DNA of 64,000 bases from Liolophura sinensis (taxonomy: Eukaryota > Mollusca > Polyplacophora > Chitonida > Chitonidae), in contig NC_088304.1 in assembly GCF_032854445.1 (NCBI RefSeq), positions 19,505,850 through 19,569,849 of the forward strand, read 5' to 3'. The position numbers and the translations under genes were made by a program. Positions 47,763 to 61,300 of this stretch are shown here, piece by piece. Within the stretch, counting starts at the first letter, position 1, and each line of letters starts with the position of its first letter. Below the pieces are notes generated by a model, which saw nothing but the letters and a program-made list of their open reading frames with translations, had not been told where the DNA came from and made no database searches.

Positions 47763-48030
47763 TTAATTATTTTTTGATTTGATTGGTGTTTTATGCCGTA
47801 CTCTAGAATATTTCACTTATACGACAGCGGCCAGCATTATGGTGGGAGGAAACTGGGCAGGGCCCGGCAGAAACCCACAACCATCCGCAGGTTGCTGGCT
47901 GACCTTCCCACATACGGCTGGAGAGGAAGCCAGCATGAGCTTTACTTGAACTCACAGCCACCACATTGGTGAAAGGCTTCTGGGTCATTACGCTGCGCTA
48001 GCGCGCTAACCAAATGAAGCACAGAGGCCC
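47763..48030 (-). mobile_element. SINE family A, full length with 13-bp target-site duplication
   Basis: Complete reverse-strand copy from the ATTTGATTGGTGTTTTATGCC tail to the CAGAGGCCC head. TGGCTAAAGACAT occurs at 47750-47762 and 48031-48043. The surrounding 46200-49314 holds no gene I can support and probably includes 3' UTR of the minus-strand gene. Confidence 0.93.
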
Positions 48031-48240
48031 TGGCTAAAGACATGACTAACCAATACACAAAACTGATTTAGATTTGGATCTCTTTTTTTTTTCTCCTCCA
48101 AATCCATGCATACATGCAAAATAATTCGAGTTTGCCTATTCTAATTGTAACAGAAAGTTCAAATATACACAAATAAATAACAATAGCTATAAAGTATTAG
48201 TACAACACAAAAGTTTTATCACATGTATATGCACTAGAAA

Positions 48241-48381
48241 ATCTCATGGCATGGCCATTAAGGGATAGATAAATTGCTCCAGGATACAACAATACTCTAA
48301 AGTAGTTAGATTTATACGCCGTTACATATAAAATCTCATGGCATGGCCATTAAGGGATAGATAAATTGCTCCAGGATACAA
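48241..48381. repeat. Direct duplication of a 50-bp segment
   Basis: TCTCATGGCATGGCCATTAA to GCTCCAGGATACAA occurs at 48241-48289 and again at 48332-48380 with almost no change. Confidence 0.9.
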
Positions 48382-48891
48382 GAGAACCCTCAAGCAGTTA
48401 CATATGTACATATATTTGCACAAACTATAAAACATAAGTCATGGTGTCAAAGATTCGGTCATGTTCTAATGCAGGGAGTATTCCATCAGGTTATTCTCAT
48501 CATGTTCAATGGCTCTAAACTTCGCTCAAAAACGAACATGTTCAAGGTTCTTACAAACAAAAAAATGTGCTGATGACAGATATACATGTATGTACAGGTG
48601 TGGGCACGCACGTTCTGATCATTAAAAGGTCAAGGCCAAATTCCATAACACTATGACCTTGACTTGAGTCAAAATTTCAAACTTGCTGTAAATGAAAGAC
48701 TTCATTTGTTAAGATCCAAGGCTTTAAATGATGGATCACTGTGATACGACTTAAATATCATCAAACAATGTTAACCATAATCATTTTTTCAAGTGATAGA
48801 CGAAATTAAGGTGATAGACGTAATTAAAGTGATAATTTTTGCAAAGATATGCATGAGTGAACTGAAACGATGTTGACCACACCACATTACG

Positions 48892-48965
48892 GTGGCAGAG
48901 TAGTTAGAGCATCAAATTTGTAAGGTGAAGGCTCTGGTTCAAATCCAAGTTAAGGCATACCTACA
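48892..48965 (+). mobile_element. tRNA-like SINE head, isolated
   Basis: GGTGGCAGAGTAGTTAGAGCATC resembles a box A region and CTCTGGTTCAAATCC a box B. It fits a SINE head like that of family C but without the rest. It cannot be folded as an intact tRNA. Confidence 0.5.
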
Positions 48966-49314
48966 GCTACAGATAATTAGGATCTTTGGTGATTCTTTGG
49001 CATGTCGGTCAACAAAAGAACTTGACCAGCCTGAAGTTAATATATACAACACTTGTTATATACTGTACCATCAATTACTGTACAAGTGTGTCCAGATATA
49101 ATAGCACCTTGGTGACTCCCCTCGTACTGCAGTATACCACTAGTTTAAACAACCGTGGTGAGTGCTACGTGTGTCTTATCTGCACCCCCTCCAGCTGTCA
49201 CACCTAATCTCACTCGTAAACTTGTTCCTGGGTTCAATTCGATACGCTTCACTAAAAAGTGTTTCTTGAGGATAGGATAAAATATTTTCTGCACCTGCTA
49301 ATTTGTAGATAATC

Positions 49315-52300
49315 TCACGATTGTTTGCCAAAGGAAGTATCGAAAACATCATCCTGTAGTGATGAAAGAAAGTCTCTGAAATAAAACGAACGATATACAA
49401 ATCACTGATATATCCCAGAAATGACACTCGGAGTCTTACACTTTGAAGGTTGAAGTGAAGGAAGAAAAGGTAAAGAAACAATGCACATAGTTATGGTAGC
49501 TGAGTAAAATTTATTCTACCCTCAAACTGACTGACCCACTATATTTACCTCCAACGTCAGAAAAGTGCTACATTTTCAGGTTAGCTACAGGTAACTCCAG
49601 TAGCCAAGGACTTATTTATTCACCTGACTGGTGTTTTATGTCGTACTCATGAATATTTTGACGTGACCAGCATTATGGTGGGAGGAAACCGGTACAGATT
49701 TCAGTAAGGTGTCTCTTTTAAAAGAAGGTATGGAAACTGTGACAGAAAAACTTACCCCAACTGCTGTTTTTTACGCTTGCTATCCTGTTTGGGGAAAATA
49801 ATGGATGTCTGGCTAGCACTGGCACCTCTAGAGGGCGAATCTGTAAACAAAACACAGTCATTCTTAATATGCCTTTTCACTTATCTGAATGCTATGACTT
49901 TAACACAGTGTGTGAGCTTAGTTTTACCCAGAAAGCATTGATTATAGCTATTGTAATGTGCGACAGGTTTACACGGTTGCTGCTTAATGCCATGTCCAGA
50001 ATTTTTTACTTATCCAACAGACTGCGCCAGACAAGTGTTGTCAACCGCTTCGTGTCGCTAAAGCCCGAAAAATAACGAGAGCGGCTTGGCAAATATAGTT
50101 CTATTTTCTAAAATCTATTTTCATTCATACTGAAATATTTAGACGAAGTCTGCTTCTTTGAGCTTATTGATTGCATACCATTTGCAAATATGCTCTTTGG
50201 CGGCGCTTTCTGCTGCGCTTTGGTCCACTCTGAGGAGGAATCCTCTAACATTTTTGAGATGCGCATCAGCTGGCGATCAATCCTCGACAGAGACGCCCCG
50301 GGAGACGCTGACTGGACGGAGTCGTTTCCCCCTTCTGACAGCCCCATTTTCTCTGTGCCTGTCAGGAGACTGTCAATACCAGCCTAGGAAATGTATTAAA
50401 GATATTGCATGATAAATTTTTCACTCATATGACAGCATTCAGCTTTATGGGTGGAGGAAACTAGAAAGTTCAGTTAACCAACTGCTTTTGACACGTACAT
50501 AACAATTTTTAAAGTTTGCTAAACCCAAAGGGAGTAGATAGAGTGCAAATGGACATATCTCTAGTTATAGCCTGCAACTGACTCGATAGATCCTCTTCTC
50601 CTACAATATATTGTCTGTACACTCAATTTCAGCTCTTATGCTTCCAGAGGCGCTTCCAAGCCATTCTACACCAGACTGAAAGAGAAGATTTTCTTCTAAT
50701 TCCAGAAGATGCAAATCAAGTCGACAATCTTACCTCTTTTTTGTGAGAGTTCTTGAAAGACAGAAGAGAGCTGAAGTCTGTGGCCCTCATATACTCCACA
50801 GCAGCCTTGAACGTCACCAGGCTATAGCTGGAAAGAGTCGAAAAAACATTGATGAAAACATATCTTCTAAGTGTTTTTATCAAGCCAGACAATTAAGCGT
50901 GGTAACTTAATTGGTATGGGTAAATTGTGTCAATAAAAGAGATCTACATTGTGGATGACATTTTGTGTCAACACCAACATGTTAACCAAGAGGAAACACA
51001 GCTGGACATTTTCTCCTTAAAGGAGAAGACCTTCAAAAATCGAAGTAGGCGTCACTAAACAGATCATTTAAAACTATACATGAATATACTGTCATTTATT
51101 TTCTTAGATTTTTGTGAAAAGACTAAAAAAAGAATCTTAAGGTGGGCTTTATGGACTATACTACCAGAGGTTAGGAACTCTGACATAACAGGAAGTTTTT
51201 TTCAACTCTAAATCACGACAATGAATGTTGGAATAACCCTTTTTACCCATGAGTCAAAGATTACTGATATAATGTTCCCAAAAATTCCTTCCATGTGGTC
51301 AACATCAGGAAAAAAAGGGTTCCTAGATATCGTCAGTATGACTCTTGCGTCCACCACACTTTTCAAATATTTGAATGCCTTTCATTTATTTATTTATTTG
51401 ATTGGTGTTTTACGCCGTACTCAAGAACATTTCACATATTTCACAATTTGACAGCAGCCAGCATTATGGTGGGAGGAAACCGGGCAGAGCCCACGGGAAA
51501 CCATTTCCTTGTGTTAATTCTTCATACCTGATATCATTTTTGGAGGAGGCTGGCCAGTAGAAGTTCTCCAAGTAGAAAACATTACTCTGTATATGCTCAC
51601 ATCCTGCCTGGGCTAAGACAGTCACCTGTCAAACAGAAATCACACTGCTCTCTAAAGCCACGTCATGTATGGATGAGTTAAAAGAGTTATTAAAGAGTAA
51701 GTGAGTGAGTGCTAAGGGTGTAACGTCATACTTAGCAATTTTTCAGTCTTATGACGACGAAGGAGTCCTTAGAGAGCATGGACATGTTACGTGCTTCCTT
51801 GTTGCAGGACAGATTTCAACCGCTTTTTTATCTCGTGCTGCTTCACTGAGACGACTTACCGAAGGCACGCAACCATCTTCCAGCTGAGCCATTGGGGTTG
51901 GTTAATGATGAATTAAAGAATTCTGGTTTTCGTACTTATGGAAGACAAATGTTACTTATGTTTCGATTGGTGTTTAACACTGTACTCCAGAAATTGTCAA
52001 CTGCTTGACAGAAGCCAGGTATATCTGTGGGTTAAACTGGAACCCCGGATTAATCCACCCTCTTTCACAGGTATAAATTCATAACCCTACTAACCCCAAT
52101 TCCTCACCCTTATCGCATATGAGAGAACAACTTTCAGCGCAATTTATGCACATTTATAATTGGATGTTGGAGACAAAACTACATTAGTTGGATGGGCCAA
52201 TTTCAGAGCTTCAATATTAATCATATAATGCCTTCACAATGCGCTTGAATGAAGACCTTGCAAACAAGTGAAAATGTTGAAGAATTACGGTACCTAAATA

Positions 52301-55300
52301 AGCAGCCAATCCAGCGTGAGTAGGATTCCAGCACATGACCTCAGAGGTCAAGAGTGAGACAAAGATTTAACTGCCTGACCCAGTCATGCTGGTTACATGT
52401 AGTTCCCTTCCTATTACATGAGAATCATTAACAAGATGAAATAAAACATACGGTACACGCATGGGCTTTGTATTTCAGACAAACTGAACACAATGAAGAC
52501 AATACTAGAACTAATCTTACCAGAATGGGAATCAGATCATCTGTTGTCAGACAAGGAACATCTGAAAAGAATGGGGGTGGAAATTAAATCGCAGAAGCAA
52601 ATGTAAATCTATCACAGCCGTGTCATTACATGTAACCATAACTTATTAAAACAGGCTGATTTCTATTAAAAAGTTTCCCCCCGAGACTAAACTTGTCACC
52701 TTAACACAAGCTCTACTTCTTTATGCACACTGACTCTGAGTACTTTGGTGAGACTACTTTTGGAAAGTTAACCACACGTATGAAAGCCTCTAGAATGGGC
52801 CTCTGGGGGTTGGCAAAGACTCACGAGACAAAAAATCTAAAAAAAGAAAATGATTATTACAACTTGTCATTGCTTTTTTTGTTCACACTGTTAATTCTTA
52901 AAGCTTTTCGCATGTTTCTGAAGGCATTTTTCTGTGTTGACTGATAACATTATACTTTTTGTGCAGCCCAGAAACTGGCCAAATCCAGCCGCTGTCAGAA
53001 GAACGTATATGGCATGTCTCTAAGATCAAATTAAAAATTTGCATAAATTGCTCCGAAAGTTGCTCTTTCAAATGCGAAAAGATTTAAGAATGAGGGTAGT
53101 TGACAAGCTCACCATTGCTGGACATGCTAGGGTGTCTATTCTTCAATACATGATCATTAACACCTTCTGCTATTTGATCCTGGAAAAGAAATTAATACTA
53201 TTAAAACGCAATCCATGTACATGGTAAGCTCGGCATACCTGAGAGATTACTGACTCAACTCAACTTTTCATACGGAGCTGATCCCGCACTGACTGACATA
53301 CATGTGACCACTGGAGTACAACTCCAGATGAGTGGCATTGTCAGTTCATACACTACAGCTTTAAGCGCAGATGTAACAGTCAAGGTGAGCGTTCACGTCA
53401 CCGAAGCCAGTTCTAATAGAATCTTCTTACAACTGTTGCATTACTAGATTTGTTCCCTGCCATCTGCCGTTTGTCCCTGCTCTCCTATTTTGACAAATGA
53501 TGCCACTTTTTAACATTATTATGCTTTTCGTTTTCAAACAACAACTCCCACTGGTAGGAATGTGTGACCTTTACTGTCCAGGAGGAGTCACATGAGAGAC
53601 CAGTGGTATTTCAGGTAACAGTTCGCTACTGAAGGCACAGTTTAGTTTCCCCTGGATTAACTACTGGGAACAGAAAAAACTGGCAAGTTATTATATGTAT
53701 TAAACTTCCCTTACCTTTCACTTTTTGACATTTTAACACAAAACTATCAACTAGAACGGCTACTGTACATTAAGACATTATTCTTTACTCAGATTTATGC
53801 AAATACTGTTCTTAGTGACATGTGTCTAACATTTATCACCAAATACCTACAGGTGGAAAGCAGGAGCCAGTTGTGTAAATGTCTATCAAAAATCAAGCCA
53901 GGATTAAATGTTAATACTTGTCTCATCCTAACGCAAAATAAAAATGTGTCACTTGAAAAAAGGTACACTTCAGGTGAAATACATTACTGTATGAAGTTTA
54001 AATTAAACATGTATACTTACTAATGTAGATTTGACACATTTTATTTTCTCAAATGGTGTTTTCAAGTTGTCCAAGTTTGCCAATTCATCCACCTGTAGAG
54101 AGTAAGAAACAATGCGACACAGGAGAGTTTTTGACATCGAACTCTTTTGTCACTAAAGATAAAAACACTCGCATGGTATCATGTGGCTTGTCAAATATGT
54201 AAAGCAACAATTGTTGATGTCACTTCACTGATCACCTGTCTTACAAATGACACTGCATTCCTATAAGAACATTCTTATTTCACATACATTCAGCTCTTTA
54301 ATTTTCCCCACCTTTCTTCTACACGTAGTAATTTTTGTGAAACTTTTTCCAGATGTCCATGTACAGTAAATGTAATCAAAAATAGCTACCCAAGATTTCT
54401 GACATATGAAAAGTGTTCAAATTTGTAACTCCTGGGTCTGCCAGCAACCTGCAGATGGTTGTGGGTTTCCCCCGGGCTCTGCCCAGTTTCCTCCCACCAT
54501 AATGCTGGCCGCCGATAGTATAAGTGAAATATTCTTGAGTATGGCGTAAAACACCAATCAAATAAATGAAAATAAACAAATGTAACTCCTGCATTGATCA
54601 ACACATCATCAAGCATGAAAATAATAAAGTGCAATATTTGGGTAAAGGGCTTGAATACATGTATTGTCTGACAACATAAATTTTCATCAGTTTCCAGCTA
54701 GATAAGTGATAAGCTGGGATCACCAAAAAAAAAATATATTTTTGTATAGTGGGTATTTGGGACCACTTCTTGATATGTATCATCTTTGCATGATAATGTT
54801 CTAAATAAGGATGTGATGCATGTCAATTCAATTTGTTGTTTATATCCAAATATATGCATTTAATCTTAATTAATATATTTATTTATTTGATTGGTGTTTT
54901 ACAAACTCTTTCAAATGAACTTCAGGTAATTTTATGATCCCTCCATCATGAAACCACTCTTTAAAGTGTGTAGAGTCACAGTGCGATGGAAATCTAATGT
55001 TACTGACCGCTGAAGGGAGAGGACATGTAAACTCATCTTGGACCCCCAACTGGCCACTGTTGACCTCCCGTAGACGTTCACACTTCTCAAACAGCTCACA
55101 ATCGGCATGCTGAAACTTTTCACAGATTGCAGAAAACACCTTCCTGTGGACCTTCCGCATAGTATACCTGCAAGAAAAAGGAAATGTTCTCAGGGCACAT
55201 TTTACTTTATCTATATATTTGCATCTTTGTCATTTGTTTCAATGTCATACTCAAAAAATCTTCACATACACTAACCTCTAACCATAAACCATTAACCTTT

Positions 55301-58300
55301 GTTAACTTTCTGATGAGTTTTCCCATGTCCTGTGCGATAAAATAGCCATGCACACTATACTGATGAAAAACAACTGCCTTTCAATAAACACTAGAATACC
55401 AAAACAGCCACACTCGTGTCGTTGACTGCTTATTGTCACCAATGGCCCATGAACAGTGAGAAGTGAGGACAGCACAAATTCCCAGCCAACAGCTGGGTTT
55501 GAACCTGTACCTCTTGTCCTCACAATTCAAAGAAGCTAGCTCTTAGTTACTTGCAATTGATTTTGACCATTCTGGCTAATCGTATAAAAAAATAAACCTG
55601 TTTCAAATTTAAAAGATGAAGTGGTTACAAGCAATAGTCCAGGTTAATGTGCGGTCAAATGATTATGTTATAAGCCGGGCTTTATAACCCATCATTTTAG
55701 TTTAGAATGTAAGTGATGTGACACAGAGTTATCTACCTTTATTTTGGATTTACAAGTTCAATATTGTTGGGACTGAATGAGAATGGGATGAAAAATTAGT
55801 TAGGTGATAACACATATACCAGACTTCATGCAGAAAAAGAGCACAAAATTACCACATCTTCTTACCCTTGAACTGATACATTTAAAACATCAGAAAACTG
55901 AGGTTTGTTGATTTCTCTTAGGCTTGTTTCTCCTAGGCATTTCTGTGGGGGGAGAAAATGAAAATTACAAAAGCAGTAGCCAAGGACAATAAACAAGTAC
56001 TGTCCCATGTGTTCTGTCATATTTTTTAATTGTTTACTTGTCCAGAAAAGAACAAACACAATTTTGCAACAGTGGCCACATTGCCCTTATAGAATTTTGT
56101 GTCATCTTGCACACACAGGCACATTTTTAACTAAATGTCCTATATTACAAAACAGGAGGAAAGACAAGATGTCAAATAACTGACTAACAATTTAAGACAT
56201 GAGTGAGTGAGTGCTCAGGGTTTAACATCATACTTAACAATTTTTCAGTCACATGACGATGGAGGAATTCTTAGAGTGCATGTAATATACCTCCTTGTTG
56301 CAGGACGGACTTTCACCCCTCTTTTATCTAGTGCTGCTTCACTGAGATGAATTACCAAAGGCAAGTAAACCGCACCGCCCGAGCCATTATACTGATACGG
56401 GTCAACCAGTTGTTGCACTATCCCCTTCATGCTGAGCACCAAGCGAGGAAGCTACAACTTCCTCTTTTAAGGTCTCTTTAAGGACTTGACCCAGGATTGA
56501 CCCTCGATCTACCGCTCCCGAAGCAATGAAAGAAGAAGTATAACTGTGTTTCCAAATGAAGCAAACACTGATGAATTGAGATTCGCATCTGCCTACGTCC
56601 GACTACTACGCAAGAACCAAAACTAAAAGCCACAACATACATGTCAGTTCTCTGTCAATGGCCTCATGTCTAAAAGAAATGTGGTTCAAGCAGCCATTCC
56701 AATTATGAGGACTTACTTCTACAGTCTGTGAGCATAAACTCTGTAATCTCTTTGATGCGTCATCCAGGTAATCTGTAAGCACCATGTAGTTAGTGTTAAA
56801 CTTCATGATGCTCTGGTCTAGAGAGTTGATCGTCTGAAACATGAAAGAAATGTGTATTAATAAACAATTTTTCTGGTAAAAGGAAAAGTGTGTCCATCAG
56901 TGAGAAACAAGTCAGGATAAGTATAATTTCAGTTCATGTTTTTCTTTTCAAATTTGTACTAAAATCGTTAAGCTTACTTTAACGGCCTGTTACATCAAGA
57001 ACTTGTGTTCAAAATAAAACAAGCAAAGAATATATTTTCAGTACAAACATTTTTCAAACCAACTTACATTATGGTATGCCGGAAATAAGTTTAGAAAGTT
57101 CTTGCACCTGAAAAATAAAAAGCCAAAGCAATTGTAACTTGAAACCCTGAAGGGCTCTTAACCCTATTTCCCATCTAGAGCTGCATCTACATGTATATAA
57201 ATAAATATACACTTGTTTATTTCAATTCTACTCAAGGCTACTATAAATGACCTAAATTTCACCACCAAAGAAAGTCCTCATTTAGGGGCAAATTAGTTTC
57301 ATAAAACATCACTTCTGGTACTGAAACTTACATTTTTCCAGTAGGATATAACCTTACCTTCCAAACAAAACACCAAAAATGTGTCTAACATCAATAAAAT
57401 GTTCAGAATCAGGTAAAATGAGCATCGGACGACCGTTTCGGTCAGATACAGTATAAGCGGTTTTCCATAACAAATACGTCATGCGTGAATACAATGTTTA
57501 AAGGAAAACTATTTTATTTATTTTTATTTATTTGACTGGTGTTTTATGCCAAACTCAAGGATAAAGGGAAGTTAGAAAGGGGATAATTGTTGTTTTCTCC
57601 TGGCTGGCGTTGCTTTCCCTTTGAGAACTGTGACTTGCCAGACTGAGTTTTTGTTGTTGTTGTTTGAGTAGGAGTAATAGTGGAGAGATGAGGACTTACT
57701 CATCAAATCCTCCCCTGACAGTGAGAAACCCCTCATCATTGGACAGGTTTCCTGCTGGGTTCTAAGATGTAACAAAAATAAGTAAATTCAGCAAAGTCAT
57801 ATCCCAGTTTAAAATAGTATGCATGAAACAAGCTGGTTTTCAAATCCCATCTGTCAAGCTTCAAAATGAATCTGTACAAAATTTTTTTCAAAACCTGAGA
57901 ATATTTTGAGCAGTTACATGGAAACCAAAGTTTGACATAATTGACAAAGAGGTCTAAATTAACGTACTGTTCTTTTCGTGACAGTATGGGATACCAACAA
58001 GCAAATCTTACATATTTTTCTATTACATTCATCTTACATATTTATTTCATGCATGTATACGCTTACATCTCCCAATGGCATGCCATGGAATATTTCACTC
58101 ATACAGTACCTGAGGTGAAATACAGAGGTGATGAAGTTTATGATAATGGGACAAGTTGACCATGCAAAACCTGGCCACACCAGGTATGTGACAGACCTGC
58201 TGAGCCCACCTGCAACTGTCTCAGCAACAGCTTGATACCAGCACACAGCCTCACTGGTTAAAAATCAGTGGAGTGAATTGAAATAAGGGACTTGCCTGAT

Positions 58301-61300
58301 ACTGAGGGTCCAGGGGCTGATCTATCACCAGTATTCTGAATGGTTTGTAGTCCTGTAAACAAAGAATGGAAAAATTTCTCATAAACCTGTTATTGTTTAG
58401 AAACGTATTTTTAAATATCCATTTTCGGCCCTGCTAACAACTGCCATTTATAATTTACTGTACCATTATGTCAAATTCTTGAAAATGCCATTTTCTGGTG
58501 CATGTAAATGAATGTGGAATCAAGAACTGGTGACACTCAATGAGATTATCATATATAATGAATGTGCTGCTTGATACGTGGTTTCTTGCCAAATATTTAT
58601 TTATTGATTTATTTGATTGGCGTTTTACACCAAACTCAAGAATATTTCACTTTTACGACAGCGGCCAGAGGGAGGAAACCGGGCAGAGTCTTGCCAAATA
58701 CCTGTACTTCCACATACTGGGTGCTTTACTTGATGTAAGATCATGGCAGAAAGACTTTGTTGTCCACACCTACATGTACATGATCTGCACACAGCTCTAT
58801 TCTTTATTTATTTACTTATTTAATTGTTGCCTAGTACCTAACACACAGCTCTATTATTTATTTATTTACTTATTTCATTGTTGCCTAGTACCTAACACAC
58901 AGCTCTATTATTTATTTATTTACTGATTTAATTGTTGCTTAACACCTAACTCACAGCTCTATTATTTATTTATTTACTGATTTAATTGTTGCCTAGTACC
59001 TAACACACAGCTCTATTATTTATTTATTTACTTATTTCATTGTTGCCTAGTACCTAACACACAGCTCTATTATTTATTTATTTACTGATTTAATTGTTGC
59101 TTAACACCTAACTCACAGCTCTATTATTTATTTATTTACTGATTTAATTGTTGCCGAATACCTAACTCACAGCTCTATTATTTATTTATTTAATTATTTA
59201 ATTGTTGCTTAACACCTAACTCACAGCTCTATTATTTATTTATTTAATTATTTAATTGTTGCTTAACACCTAACTCACAGCTCTACTATTTATTTATTTA
59301 CTTATGTCATTGTTGCCTAGTACCTAACACACAGCTCTATTACTTATTTATTTAATTATTTAATTGTTGCTTGGGGCCTCCGTGGCTCAGTTGGTTAGCG
59401 CGCTAGCGCAACGTAATGACCCAGGAGCCTCTCACCAATGCGGTCGCTGTGAGTTCAAGTCCAGCTCATGCTGGCTTCCTCTCTGGCCGTAAGTGGGAAG
59501 GTCTGCCAGCAACCTGCGGATGGTCGTGGGTTTCCCCCGGGCTGTGCCCGGTTTCCACCCACCATAATGCTGGCTGCCGTCGTATAAGTGAAATATTCTT
59601 GAGTACGGTGTAAAACACCAATCAAATAAATCAAACAAATAATTGTTGCTTAACACCTAACCCACAGCTCTATTATTTATTTATTTACTTATTTCATTGT
59701 ATTTACTTATGTTCATTGGGGCCTCTACAAATTTCTATTGCATTCTGTCACCAAGGCCCCACAAGCTGGGGGCCTCTACAAATTTCCTGACCAAGGCTGA
59801 CTTTGAACTAACACTTCATGTGTTCTAGCAACAGAAATTACCTTACCTTGTTGTAACCAATTTCTTCAGAAAGAACCTTTGCAGTCACTTCTTGATCAAA
59901 TCCTGGGGAGGGAAAAAAAAAACACAAAAAAAAAAAAACAGAAATCAAAAGCACCTGTATAAATCTGTATCTGTATGAAGTCTTTCTTACGTGTGCAGAA
60001 TAATGAAAGTGAAAGTGACCCTCTGCATGAACTGATAAAGCCTGAAATCCTGTAGAGTACAAAGACAATCTGTGCCTAGGGTAGCCACTCAAGAGTTAAG
60101 TTGTCTTGGGAAAGAAGTCATTTAAAGCAATTGGCAATGTCTATTAATATAAGGATTAATAAAAAAACAAGTTTAGGCTGGGACAGAGTTTTTATTTATG
60201 TTTTTTTTTTTCTGTCATTACTTCCAGTCCATCCCCTTGACCTCGGTGACCAAAATAAAGTTCAATTCTTCTGTATAACATTTTTTAGTGGTGATGTGAA
60301 GCAGGTGAGAAATCAACACATCAACCACTCAGCATCCTTACCTTCCACAGTTTTGATGACACGGCCATCCAGAGACACAGTCTTACACCTGGATGTGTGA
60401 GTGGTCAAAAACTGCCTAGGGAAAGAACAGATCAAGAACTTCAGCACAGCTTCATACATTAAAGGTGGAGAAAATATAAAAATTACATACAGTTCAAATC
60501 AAAGAGTGAGAAAAGTTAGTTGTAAATGTGGTCTTCAATATTTTATTGCACTTTTCTTTAAAGAGAAAAAGACGCTTTAAAATAATTTTGGTATGGTGAG
60601 TATTTGGGACCACCTTTTTGCATATACAGTCTTTGTGTAATAATGTTATAAATGAGGATGTAACACATGTTTAATAATCATATTTGCACTAGAATTTGTT
60701 CTTTTCAGCTAATAAATATGTTCAGCCATGATTTCTGTCATATTTATAGTTTAATATATTCATGAATATTACCAAAATTCAGATTAAACGCATATGTATG
60801 GATATAAACAACAAATTGACATTCAAATAAATTTATTAGACATTCATCACATCCTTACTTAGAACAATACTACGCAATGATAATGACACCAATAGGTGGT
60901 CCCAAATACCCGACATACAAACATATTTTCTAATATCCTTTTACCCCCCAAAAATAATCGAAAAACTGAGTGCTCCAGATAAAATATATATTTCTGGCAC
61001 AACAATACTCTTCCAAATTTTAGCAGAGGAGTGCTTACTTATATTTTAGGAGTACTGCCTCATCAGAGAAAGCATTCAGTCTATTCTTTGTTATCAGCAT
61101 TGTGCTGCTGATGTTGATCCTCATTATTTCTGAAATTGATGTGCCTACAGCGGCTATCGTCAGTGATGTTGAGGTATTCAGGGGTTTGAGTCCCCTGGAC
61201 CCACATGTGGCCATTCTGAGATAGTCCTACTAAAATTTAACGGGTATTGAACAAAACGCTGTTTGGGTTTTTTTTTTCTTACTTTTCTTGTTTTGAACAA

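Noticed and set aside
53225-53290. Alternative small exon between 54021 and 52561 of the VPS9 gene
   Set aside because: It contains in-frame stops. The exon at 53179-53113 has a strong acceptor (TTTCTTTTCCAG), a good donor (GTGAGC) and the exact phase needed.
59380-59460. tRNA gene
   Set aside because: Box A and box B are present, but the segment is the head of a repeated SINE, lacks a proper cloverleaf, and is followed each time by the same body and tail.
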